DNA from: a virus
Direction: 5' to 3' (one strand)
Virus record (IMG/VR): IMGVR_UViG_3300042448_000816
Location: 1-64,000 of that record
Length of the DNA: 64,000 bases
Shown here: positions 5,769 through 12,303 of the stretch, one piece after another
How positions within the stretch are numbered: the first letter of the stretch is position 1
Layout: each line of letters starts with the position of its first letter
Program-made: the position numbers and the translations under genes
Notes under the pieces: generated by a model
Told to the model about the DNA's origin: nothing
Seen by the model: only the letters and a program-made list of their open reading frames with translations
Database searches by the model: none

Positions 5769-6782
5769 ATGGCACATTTGCTAGAATCAGTAAACGGAGA
5801 AACCGCTTTCGCTTCCCTTCGTGAGCCAGCTTGGCACGGATTGGGAACAGTCTTCACTGAGGAAGTATCCACAGCCAAAATGCTAGAGTTGGCTAAACTA
5901 AATAAATGGGACGTTCGTCTTGAAGATGTAGCAATTCCAGCAGGCTTTGAGAGTGATAAGTCTTATTCATTCGTGACTAGGACTAACCCATTTGACACAA
6001 CCAAGAATGATGTTCTTGGTGTTGTTGGTGAGCGTTATGTTCCTCTCCAGAATGAAGACCTATTTGACTTTGCCGACAACTTGCTAGACAACGGTGGTCG
6101 TTGGGAGACAGCAGGTTCAATCAAGGGTGGTCGTGTTGTCTTTGGTGCCTTGGCATTGGAGAGAGAGACCGTCATTGACCCGAATGGTGTTGGAGATAAA
6201 GTAAACACTTATCTTCTAGTAAACACTAGCCACGACGGCTCTGTTGCTATTCAGGCTAGTATTACTCCCGTTCGTGTTGTATGTGCCAACACCCTCAACC
6301 TAGCATTAGGTAATCGTGGTCGTGGTGGTTCTGTCAAGCAGTCATTCAAGATTAGACACACTCAGACAGCAAGTGGTAAAGTTCAGATTGCTCGTGAGGC
6401 ATTGGGCTTGGCTAACGCATACATTGACGAGTTTAGTCTAATGGCAAACAAGATGATTCAGACTGAGGTTAGCAAAAAGAAGTTTGATGAAATTGTTTCG
6501 GCATTGTATCCACAGCCAAAAGAAGATAGCAAGAAAGTATCAGCAACCAAGTATGCTAACAAGATTGACCTTATCAACGAAATCTATGTTGGTGATTTCA
6601 ATAACACAATTACTGGAACAGCTTGGGGTGTGGCTAACGCTCTCACCGAAAGACTAGACTGGTATCGTTCGGGTCGTAAGGGCAAGACAGAATCTATCTT
6701 GGCTTCTGCTTCTGGCTTTGACCCAATCACAAACGCAGAGAAGAACAGAATCTTCAAGGCGGTTCAGTTGGCAACAGCCTAA
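5769..6782 (+). CDS. DUF932 / phage-plasmid-like protein
   Basis: The N-terminus with REPAWHGLGTVF and the central RVVCANTLNLAL segment are typical of the DUF932 (TIGR03299) family carried by phages and plasmids. At 337 residues it is close to the family's usual length. It stands alone under promoter P10 with GAAAGGTAATACCA as ribosome site. The role is unknown; abundant early expression has been suggested for relatives, which is not tested here. Confidence 0.88.
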   Translation: MAHLLESVNGETAFASLREPAWHGLGTVFTEEVSTAKMLELAKLNKWDVRLEDVAIPAGFESDKSYSFVTRTNPFDTTKNDVLGVVGERYVPLQNEDLFDFADNLLDNGGRWETAGSIKGGRVVFGALALERETVIDPNGVGDKVNTYLLVNTSHDGSVAIQASITPVRVVCANTLNLALGNRGRGGSVKQSFKIRHTQTASGKVQIAREALGLANAYIDEFSLMANKMIQTEVSKKKFDEIVSALYPQPKEDSKKVSATKYANKIDLINEIYVGDFNNTITGTAWGVANALTERLDWYRSGRKGKTESILASASGFDPITNAEKNRIFKAVQLATA

Positions 6783-6933
6783 AAACAAAACACCTGAGCA
6801 AGTGTCAAAACTGCTCCCCAAAATGGGGTGCGGCTACTTTACATAATAAAATAATTAACAACAAAAATAACTTTAAGAAGATCCAAAATATTTTCCCGAA
6901 TTCCTTGATAATGTCGGAGGGTATCAGTATAAT
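6783..6933 (+). repeat. Intergenic cassette G with leading hairpin
   Basis: CACCTGAGCA-loop-TGCTC (about 6792-6816) is followed by CCCC-AAAA-TGGGG (about 6815-6829) and TGCGGC. CTTTAAGAAGATCC, AAATATTTTCCCGAA and promoter P11 follow. The first hairpin resembles one at about 3979-3999. Confidence 0.6.
6905..6933 (+). promoter_or_regulatory. ATGTCGG-family promoter P11
   Basis: TTGATA (6905), ATGTCGGAGGGT (6911) and TATAAT (6928-6933). Six bases separate the -10 from the next ATG, so the transcript is probably leaderless. Confidence 0.78.
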
Positions 6934-6939
6934 ATACTC

Positions 6940-7332
6940 ATGAACGTAAAAATGATTGATACAGAAAAAGCAGAAATCCTTCTAGGCATGACTAAAGAAG
7001 GGCATTGGGTTGCTCCTCATGCTGTTGTAAATACCCCCAAAGGTTTAGCAACCGTATGCTATGAAGGTGTAGGTTGGTTTGAATTCGAGGGTATGTACAG
7101 TATCCTTGTTGGAGACGACTATAGAGATTGGACTAAGCTAATTACTAAAAAGGAATTACTTAGTATTATCTCTAATGAGGAGACCACTCTTCATAAAATG
7201 ATTGACCCACATAACGATAGGACTAGATCCAATCTGTTTACTTGGGAGAATCAAATCAAGAATACCCCACAAAATGTCGTAGGGTCAGACTATAATGGAA
7301 CCGAGAGAGAGGTGGCAAATGCCATTGTATAA
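6940..7332 (+). CDS. 130-residue hypothetical protein, probably leaderless
   Basis: ATG 6940 lies where transcription from P11 should begin, and no ribosome site precedes it. The N-terminal half is beta-rich (VVNTPKGLATVCYEGVGWFEFEG as two strands); the C-terminal half is charged and contains promoter P12 in its coding sequence. No family was seen. Confidence 0.65.
   Translation: MNVKMIDTEKAEILLGMTKEGHWVAPHAVVNTPKGLATVCYEGVGWFEFEGMYSILVGDDYRDWTKLITKKELLSIISNEETTLHKMIDPHNDRTRSNLFTWENQIKNTPQNVVGSDYNGTEREVANAIV
7268..7296 (+). promoter_or_regulatory. ATGTCGG-family promoter P12
   Basis: ATGTCGTAGGGT (7274) and TATAAT (7291) lie inside the 6940 gene. The seventh base of the motif is T rather than G. 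It drives the 7319-8360 operon. Confidence 0.65.
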
Positions 7333-7498
7333 AGTCCAAAGAGAATACATCAACTGGGAAGAAATTACTATAGAAGCTGATTCTAAGGAAGAAGCTTTGT
7401 CTAAAGCAGAAGATGACGAGGTTGTTTGGGAGTATTCTCATGATGTTAGTACATACTACTACACTGGAGAGATGTGGGTAGGAGAAGCAGATGAGTAA
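7319..7498 (+). CDS. Small beta-alpha protein, paralogue 3
   Basis: The start at ATG 7319 (GAGAGG 6 bases upstream) is preferred over ATG 7295, which is part of the -10 box of P12. YKVQREYINWEEITIEADSKEE begins the same strand-EADS-EA pattern as paralogue 1. It overlaps the previous gene by 14 bases and the next by 8. Confidence 0.6.
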   Translation: MPLYKVQREYINWEEITIEADSKEEALSKAEDDEVVWEYSHDVSTYYYTGEMWVGEADE

Positions 7499-7598
7499 GA
7501 AGCATGTTCATTACTATGCATATGGAGCATGTGCATTCTGTGGCAAGACAGTAAACAAAGGACTAGGCGTAGACCTATACAAAGGGAAGGTAGTCTAG
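7491..7598 (+). CDS. 35-residue zinc-binding miniprotein
   Basis: ATG 7491 is preceded by GTAGGAGAAGCAG. The His/Tyr-rich N-terminus is followed by a CAFC pair and a basic tail. It is coupled to the next frame by TAGTG. Function is unknown. Confidence 0.5.
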   Translation: MSKKHVHYYAYGACAFCGKTVNKGLGVDLYKGKVV

Positions 7599-7681
7599 TG
7601 GAGCTTATTATAATAATACTAACAATACTACTGGTAGCTGGTAGTCCAAACATGTTCTTTTCAAACGACAAAAGGTGGTAG
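7598..7681 (+). CDS. 27-residue membrane microprotein
   Basis: A GTG start in a TAGTG overlap is followed by a hydrophobic helix (ELIIIILTILLVAG) and a polar tail. The junction and composition support translation, but the size limits confidence. Confidence 0.42.
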   Translation: MELIIIILTILLVAGSPNMFFSNDKRW

Positions 7682-7687
7682 GTTATA

Positions 7688-8206
7688 ATGCACGTATTGC
7701 AATGGATAGCTGTTCAGGCTGAGAACGATGACGAAGCAATGAAGTTGGTTGAGGGCAAGCTACAAGCTGAGTTAGGTAGTAATGAGTTTGCTACTAACTC
7801 TTGGTTTGATTGGTTTGTAATTGGTGGGGGTAGATTCAATCCTGACCAAGACCCATATCAATCTTCATCTAATATGATTATCTCTAGTAAAGATAGGGAT
7901 AAGTTTGATAGAACTATCGTTGATGTAATGACATCTAGAGTTGATGAGTTCAATAGCTACCGAAAATCTTTCGAGGCTAAAGACCTAGACCTAAGTGCTA
8001 AGTTAGATAGTTATACAGGTGAGATGAGATATGACTTTGAGTTGTATGAGCTGAAGAAGATGATTGACATGTATCAAGGGGAATGGGATATGAACTCCTA
8101 CTTCTTTGATATTCACCATGAGAGCACCAACGTAAATCATATGCAAAATGACCTTGACTTGAACCCCGATATGTGGTATCTTGTTCCTGTAGACTTTCAC
8201 TTTTAG
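7688..8206 (+). CDS. 172-residue protein with paralogue-type N-terminus
   Basis: GGTAGGTTATA precedes ATG 7688. LQWIAVQAENDDEAMKLVEG repeats the strand-A.n.dEA pattern of the smaller paralogues, extended by a Trp-rich GGGRFNPDQDP segment and a helical acidic C-terminus. Long forms with a WFDWFVIGGGRF-like segment occur in other phages, but no role is known to me. Confidence 0.68.
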   Translation: MHVLQWIAVQAENDDEAMKLVEGKLQAELGSNEFATNSWFDWFVIGGGRFNPDQDPYQSSSNMIISSKDRDKFDRTIVDVMTSRVDEFNSYRKSFEAKDLDLSAKLDSYTGEMRYDFELYELKKMIDMYQGEWDMNSYFFDIHHESTNVNHMQNDLDLNPDMWYLVPVDFHF

Positions 8207-8219
8207 GGAGGAGAGACAA

Positions 8220-8360
8220 ATGACAATGAACCAACTAATGGAGCAAATCTTGGCAATCCTGCCAAACGCTGTATTTGGAGAAGAAGACAACGGAGAAATC
8301 CTAATCGCAACAGGACTAGTTGAAGTTGATGCTGGTAGCAATCTAGTAGAGCTAGACTAA
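8220..8360 (+). CDS. 46-residue conserved acidic phage protein
   Basis: GGGAGGAGAGACAA gives a strong ribosome site. MEQILAILPNAVFGEEDNGEI is a motif often met in small actinophage proteins of unknown role. It is followed 4 bases later by the next gene. Confidence 0.62.
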   Translation: MTMNQLMEQILAILPNAVFGEEDNGEILIATGLVEVDAGSNLVELD

Positions 8361-8364
8361 TAAG

Positions 8365-8532
8365 ATGAATATAGATACAAGATATGTAACAGGTAACCTA
8401 GCCAAAGACATACAGTTCCTAAAAGATAATCTAACTATGGAGGATGCTGATATGTTCAGAGCTCAGGTGCAGTTTATAATGTCGGTAGGTAATGATACAA
8501 TCAAACCCAACGAACAGGAGAAACCCCAATGA
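8365..8532 (+). CDS. 55-residue hypothetical protein containing promoter P13
   Basis: ATG 8365 opens a frame with a helical N-terminal half. Its C-terminal codons (IMSVGNDTI...) are specified by promoter P13, so the tail of this protein may be shaped by the promoter. It overlaps the next gene by 4 bases (ATGA). Confidence 0.5.
   Translation: MNIDTRYVTGNLAKDIQFLKDNLTMEDADMFRAQVQFIMSVGNDTIKPNEQEKPQ
8473..8501 (+). promoter_or_regulatory. ATGTCGG-family promoter P13
   Basis: TTTATA (8473), ATGTCGGTAGGT (8479) and TGA-TACAAT (8496) within coding sequence. It is the last copy found in the window and drives the 8529-9270 genes. Confidence 0.7.
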
Positions 8533-8933
8533 CAGTAAAACCCATTGAGATACCAGAACCCACATATACAGAATACCAAGGTTGGGACAAGTGGGCAGAG
8601 AAGTTCAAGCCTATCCACAATCACTTTAGCAATGACCCAGACCAAGATATGTTTGAGACCTATGGTGAAGAAGTAGACTATGTCACCAAGGCAGACAACA
8701 AGTATATCTGGACTTGGATACAAGGAGATATGTCTGACCTTATTGTGGCAGGGTATCACTATGTAAATAGATTAGGATACTACATTACCGAAGTTCCTTG
8801 GGACGACGAGTATGACTATGCCTTGTTATCTGTTGAGATAGAGTGTGAGTGCTATGACGAAGAGACTGGTGAAGGTAAGGACGAATGTCCTGAATGTGAA
8901 GGATATGGATTGGTGACTAAGTATGTTGACTAG
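8529..8933 (+). CDS. 134-residue protein with C-terminal zinc-ribbon motif
   Basis: ACAGGAGAAACCCCA precedes ATG 8529. The N-terminal part is Trp/Tyr-rich and acidic. The C-terminus has CEC (about residue 107) and CPECEGYG (about residue 121), like half of a DnaJ zinc-finger. Neighbours are hypothetical. Protein-protein contact is a guess from the motif. Confidence 0.68.
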   Translation: MTVKPIEIPEPTYTEYQGWDKWAEKFKPIHNHFSNDPDQDMFETYGEEVDYVTKADNKYIWTWIQGDMSDLIVAGYHYVNRLGYYITEVPWDDEYDYALLSVEIECECYDEETGEGKDECPECEGYGLVTKYVD

Positions 8934-9270
8934 AAGCAAGGCTGATAGCCTAACCCCGTACGTGTACGACCTGAATATATTTCAAAGAGAGTTGCTAGAC
9001 TCATCTGGCCAGTACAGGCATGCTGGTCCGTGGTACATTCATATCTATGAATATAACGACGGTAACGTTGAAGAGCTCAGCAACCCTATACAGCTAACCT
9101 GGGATGAGTATAATAGTCTTATTGCTAATGACCCATACTTCCAAGACCATGAGCCAGACCTATGGTATGGCCTAGAGGGGTTTATGTTTGAGAAGTGGGA
9201 TGTCATGTCAGATGGACTGAAGCTGGTATTTGAAAGTCTACCAAAGTATAAAGAAGAAGTGTTGTTTTAA
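8923..9270 (+). CDS. 115-residue hypothetical protein
   Basis: It overlaps the previous gene by 11 bases. It is aromatic-rich (many Tyr, Trp and Phe) with alternating strands and helices. It ends the P13 operon. No family was recognised. Confidence 0.65.
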   Translation: MLTRSKADSLTPYVYDLNIFQRELLDSSGQYRHAGPWYIHIYEYNDGNVEELSNPIQLTWDEYNSLIANDPYFQDHEPDLWYGLEGFMFEKWDVMSDGLKLVFESLPKYKEEVLF

Positions 9271-9377
9271 TAGCTTGGGAGCGATCCTACTAAAATAGCG
9301 GGAAGGTTGTGGGTAACACATACTTCACTGCACTGATGCTAGGTTAATGGGTTTTCCTAGCCAATCAGTAAATGACG

Positions 9378-9415
9378 GGGAGAGGGTACCAGAATTGGGT
9401 CTTGTATCCTCTCCC
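9378..9415 (+). promoter_or_regulatory. 12-bp inverted repeat overlapping a promoter -35
   Basis: GGGAGAGGGTAC (9378-9389) and GTATCCTCTCCC (9404-9415) pair with a single G-T over 12 bp, with a 14-base spacer. The right arm covers the -35 position of the promoter at 9402-9430. It may be an operator or a transcript hairpin. Confidence 0.5.
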
Positions 9416-9430
9416 TGTATCTGGTATAAT
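9402..9430 (+). promoter_or_regulatory. Promoter without the ATGTCGG motif
   Basis: TTGTAT (9402-9407), a 17-bp spacer and TGG-TATAAT (9425-9430). It differs from the P1-P13 family by lacking ATGTCGG and by carrying the inverted repeat. It drives 9441-9918. Confidence 0.6.
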
Positions 9431-9440
9431 GAGAGGACTT

Positions 9441-9650
9441 ATGAGAAGAATACAAACTAGAGAAGAAAAGGCAGCAACTAAAATAGCAACAATCGTAAAC
9501 GACATAACATTGGATTTAGATTTTGTCGGTATTTATCTGGCAAGAACAGCACCAACAATTTCATACAATCGTTTACTACTAATAGCAGAATCAGCAGAGT
9601 TTGAGAAAGAGAGTGTAGATGTCAGAAACAGCCACAACCCCCTTTTCTAA
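9441..9650 (+). CDS. 69-residue helical hypothetical protein
   Basis: The start at ATG 9441 is chosen because earlier in-frame ATGs (9372, 9429) lie in the promoter; AGAGGA sits close upstream. The N-terminus is basic and helical. It overlaps the next gene by 32 bases. Function is unknown. Confidence 0.5.
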   Translation: MRRIQTREEKAATKIATIVNDITLDLDFVGIYLARTAPTISYNRLLLIAESAEFEKESVDVRNSHNPLF

Positions 9651-9918
9651 TAGGGTTGCTATCCTAGCAGAATTATGGATAGACTTCCGAGAAGAGCCAG
9701 GGTATACAGATTTGATAGAGTATGGAGATTTGGGATTCCCACTTGCCTATGCTATTTACAACGAGATAGCCAAGCCAACAGAGCTAGCAGAAAAATACAT
9801 TGATGAGCTTTGGGACTTGCTCCTTGCTGGATTAGACCTTGAGGATTCTGGGGATTTTGAAATCCTAGGTAACTTGTTTGACGCTTCTGAAACTCGTGGA
9901 AAGTTTATTCAAGACTAG
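9619..9918 (+). CDS. 99-residue acidic conserved phage protein
   Basis: An acidic helical protein of a type common in actinophage early arms (AELWIDFREEPGY..DLIEYGDLGFPLAY). It is the last plus-strand gene before the AT-rich junction. The role is unknown. Confidence 0.68.
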   Translation: MSETATTPFSNRVAILAELWIDFREEPGYTDLIEYGDLGFPLAYAIYNEIAKPTELAEKYIDELWDLLLAGLDLEDSGDFEILGNLFDASETRGKFIQD

Positions 9919-9949
9919 CCCCCTCCTCCATCCTGTCCTAGCAATAGGG

Positions 9950-10090
9950 CAGTTTGGGGCCGCACCATATCTTTTACCAAATGTCAAATACTATATCAAA
10001 TAATAGTATTAAGAACATCCAAATATTTTTCCCAGATTTTGGGTATTACGATCTCCAAATAATATTTCCCAAATGATTGTATATCTACTT
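9950..10090 (+). repeat. Intergenic cassette H (no ATGTCGG promoter)
   Basis: A GTCCTAGCAATAGGGC hairpin, GGGGCCGCACC and then ATTAAGAACATCC, AAATATTTTTCCC, ATTACGATCTCC and AAATAATATTTCCC. It has the GC core and two copies of the A/T element but lacks the promoter motif. Confidence 0.55.
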
Positions 10091-10264
10091 ATAGGGATAT
10101 TGGTGTATCTTTTATATACCCTGGAAAAATAGGCAAATAACCAAATAGTAATTATCCTATTTTTATATACCCATTACGATCCCCAAATATAATTTCCCAG
10201 AAAAGGTACATTGTATTTGTCTATAGGTATTACGATCCCTCTTCTAAAAATCCCCGAAAGTTTT

Positions 10265-10290
10265 GCAGCGAAGCTGCGGCCCGAAGGGCC
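10265..10290 (+). repeat. Tandem GAA-loop hairpins with GC core
   Basis: GCAGC-GAA-GCTGC is joined directly to GGCCC-GAA-GGGCC. The junction reads TGCGGCCC, the core of the left-arm cassettes. TTACGAAG follows. No T-tract is present. Confidence 0.6.
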
Positions 10291-10731
10291 AGGGTATTAC
10301 GAAGATACCCAAATACCCCTAGTATAATATACACAAATACTTCTTGGTGGATATCAGCAAATAAGGTATATGTTTTATCAAATTTGATATAAGTTATTTG
10401 ATATTTGTTAACAAAATAGATATAATATCGTATGTTTTTTATGGTGGAAACCTACAAAGAATATAACAATTTGATAACATATTTGGATATCAGGATTTGA
10501 CAATTTGATCAAAGTATGGTATAGGGGAGCCTTCCGCAAAAAAAGATTAAGAACGCCCTCTATAAATGGGCCCAATTACCCATATACAAATTGACTTATC
10601 CACACATAATGATATACAAATAGGATTAGTAAGATATATTATCCACAGATGTGTATAACCTGTGCATAACTTTGGGGGTATTTAGATCAACCCAATGGGG
10701 CTATTGGGGATATGAGGATATCGGGATTTGG

Positions 10732-10797
10732 TTATTTACGAATAGAATTAATCAGATATGCTGCTATGAAGCAAGCTATCCCAAAGATGATTTCCAT
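10732..10797 (-). CDS. 21-residue membrane microprotein
   Basis: The minus-strand frame MEIIFGIACFIAAYLINSIRK is preceded by AGAAAGAATAC. It is one short hydrophobic helix with a basic end, in line with the other membrane microproteins. It could be a chance frame. Confidence 0.35.
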   Translation of the reverse strand: MEIIFGIACFIAAYLINSIRK

Positions 10798-10859
10798 GTA
10801 TTCTTTCTATAGTGTTTGTTTATACTAGGGATTACGATGGAGCTTCTCATACCCCGAAA

Positions 10860-11042
10860 TTATTGAGCTACTGTTCCTGGAACTATAATCCTATATTCTT
10901 TACGTGATCTAGACAAAGACTTAAAGCAAGCAGAATGGACTGATATGTCTGTCCTAAGCTTCTTCTTGATATGCTTTCTTCTATAGGTCACTGTAGGCTC
11001 TTGGAGCTCTTTATTACAGTACCAGCAAGGATTACGATCCAT
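10860..11042 (-). CDS. 60-residue Cys/His basic protein
   Basis: CWYC at residues 6-9 and HSAC near residue 37 could form a zinc site around a basic central stretch (RRKHIKKKLR). Nucleic-acid binding is plausible. It lies 17 bases after the 11060 gene in the minus-strand direction. Confidence 0.55.
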   Translation of the reverse strand: MDRNPCWYCNKELQEPTVTYRRKHIKKKLRTDISVHSACFKSLSRSRKEYRIIVPGTVAQ

Positions 11043-11059
11043 TAGTTTTTATCCCTAAA

Positions 11060-11308
11060 TTAGGACTTAGCCTGAGCCCTTTCGTTTCTTTGTCTAACGA
11101 TGTGGTCATACATATCTAGGTTCTCTGTAAGCTTCTTGTCTACCCAGTTTAATGCTCCATGGTTCTGAGCTAGATCAAAAATGGAGATGTCTCTGTCGTC
11201 ATACATATCCAATAGCTTTGCCATCTTCTTTTGAATGCTGTCAGCTAGAAATCCATATTCCTGATGATAGTCTGTGTTCATAACTTTCTTTTGTGCTTCT
11301 GTTGCCAT
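11060..11308 (-). CDS. 82-residue helical hypothetical protein
   Basis: AAGGAGAGAACGGGT gives a strong ribosome site. It is helical and charged, with Gln, Asn and Asp throughout. It follows the glycosylase gene in one operon. No family was recognised. Confidence 0.65.
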   Translation of the reverse strand: MATEAQKKVMNTDYHQEYGFLADSIQKKMAKLLDMYDDRDISIFDLAQNHGALNWVDKKLTENLDMYDHIVRQRNERAQAKS

Positions 11309-11321
11309 ACCCGTTCTCTCC

Positions 11322-11789
11322 TTATTTTTCGTTATGTGTTACCCAGTAATACTGACACTTATCACAGCAAGGATTAGCCTTATCGTGAACAAAATCTATA
11401 TAGAATTCTGGGTCTTTTCTGTATAAGTTTGCCCTGTGTGATTCTGTTAGTCTATTTACTATGGATTCGTTATTGATCCAGAAGGGTTTCTTGGTACCCC
11501 AGTTTTGTACAGTGGCATTACGAAGGACCCTAATATTTTCCAGATTTTTGTCTGTCTTTATGCCTCTGGCGGAGGCTACGCCAGCCATAGAGAGGACATA
11601 CTCATACAGAGTAGTCTCTGCACCTCTCCACATCTTAACGGCTGGATGGTTCCTCCAAGCGGCTCTAGGGTCATCACTATTTAGAACCTTAAGGATCTGA
11701 TAGCCTTCTAAGATTTGCTTGTTTAGACGCTTATTGTCTAGTACCTCTGCAGACTTAGTAAAGTCTATGTAAGGTAGAAATGTTTGCAT
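11322..11789 (-). CDS. Pyrimidine dimer DNA glycosylase / AP lyase
   Basis: The start at 11789 is chosen because it joins the upstream gene by TAATG and gives the typical N-terminus MQTFLPYIDFTKSAEVLD; the frame is open further upstream. The LDNKRLNKQILEGYQIL and NHPAVKMWRG segments match the family that excises UV pyrimidine dimers, found in actinobacteria and their phages. At 155 residues it is near full length. The C-terminus has CCDKC. It would protect phage DNA in sunlit water. Confidence 0.88.
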   Translation of the reverse strand: MQTFLPYIDFTKSAEVLDNKRLNKQILEGYQILKVLNSDDPRAAWRNHPAVKMWRGAETTLYEYVLSMAGVASARGIKTDKNLENIRVLRNATVQNWGTKKPFWINNESIVNRLTESHRANLYRKDPEFYIDFVHDKANPCCDKCQYYWVTHNEK

Positions 11790-11998
11790 TAGTTTGTTTC
11801 CCAATCTTTGGCATACCCATAGCATACCCCACCAGTGGTCATGTCCCAGACAGCGATCTCTCCTGGTTCTAGATATTTGACCTGATTTGGGGTTGTAATG
11901 TGGAATAGCCACTTACCCTCTGGAACGAGATATTCTATGTCAGAATTGCTCATTCGGTTAATGTATGTATCTCTTTTAGCTGTAGCAAATTGACTCAT
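11789..11998 (-). CDS. 69-residue hypothetical protein, probably leaderless
   Basis: ATG 11998 lies 6 bases past a strong -10 box and has no ribosome site. The central part is beta-rich (GKWLFHITTPNQVKYLEPGE). It is co-transcribed with the glycosylase gene through TAATG. Function is unknown. Confidence 0.65.
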   Translation of the reverse strand: MSQFATAKRDTYINRMSNSDIEYLVPEGKWLFHITTPNQVKYLEPGEIAVWDMTTGGVCYGYAKDWETN

Positions 11999-12004
11999 AT
12001 ATAA

Positions 12005-12033
12005 ATTATACTGGGGATACTAGAGAATGTCAA
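12005..12033 (-). promoter_or_regulatory. Consensus promoter for the 11998 operon
   Basis: TTGACA (12028-12033), a 17-bp spacer and TATAAT (12005-12010). ATG follows after 6 bases. No ATGTCGG motif is present. Confidence 0.8.
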
Positions 12034-12074
12034 GCACCTTGTGCTTGTATTGATCTCTTATTTACCGCCGAACT

Positions 12075-12212
12075 TTACCTTCCAATAATAGATAACAAAA
12101 TTTCGTCGAACTCATCGCTTACAGCGAATGGTAGGGCTACTACAAAGATAAACAGGATAGCTACAATAAGTGCACCTATCTTAAGGCTGTCTTTAATAAT
12201 CTGATTTCTCAT
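12075..12212 (-). CDS. 45-residue single-pass membrane protein
   Basis: The N-terminus MRNQIIKDSLKIG is followed by a hydrophobic helix (ALIVAILFIFVVALPFAV) and an acidic tail. The ATG is 1 base from the preceding stop. Holin-like or small regulator roles are both possible. Confidence 0.55.
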   Translation of the reverse strand: MRNQIIKDSLKIGALIVAILFIFVVALPFAVSDEFDEILLSIIGR

Positions 12213-12213
12213 A

Positions 12214-12303
12214 TTAATCTACAAACATTTCTTCTAGAATTTCAGCAATCTCTGCACCCTCTAGATCTTCGTCAGTTAGTCCCTCTGCGTGGAGGCTTGC
12301 CAT
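12214..12303 (-). CDS. 29-residue acidic hypothetical microprotein
   Basis: It overlaps the end of the oxygenase gene by 28 bases in another frame. It is acidic and helical (DEDLEGAEIAEILEEMF). GGAAAG lies 9 bases upstream of ATG. Confidence is limited by length. Confidence 0.42.
   Translation of the reverse strand: MASLHAEGLTDEDLEGAEIAEILEEMFVD

Larger units (their letters stand above)
9919..10731. other. AT-rich gene-free region, candidate replication origin
   Basis: No convincing gene is seen over about 0.8 kb. It holds perfect DnaA boxes TTATCCACA at 10596-10604 and 10639-10647, and TTACGATC/TTACGAAG elements at about 10049, 10171, 10227 and 10294. It also has short ATTTGATA repeats at 10375-10510 and a direct repeat GGATATCRGGATTTG at 10485 and 10716. 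Transcription switches from mostly plus to mostly minus across it. Confidence 0.5.
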
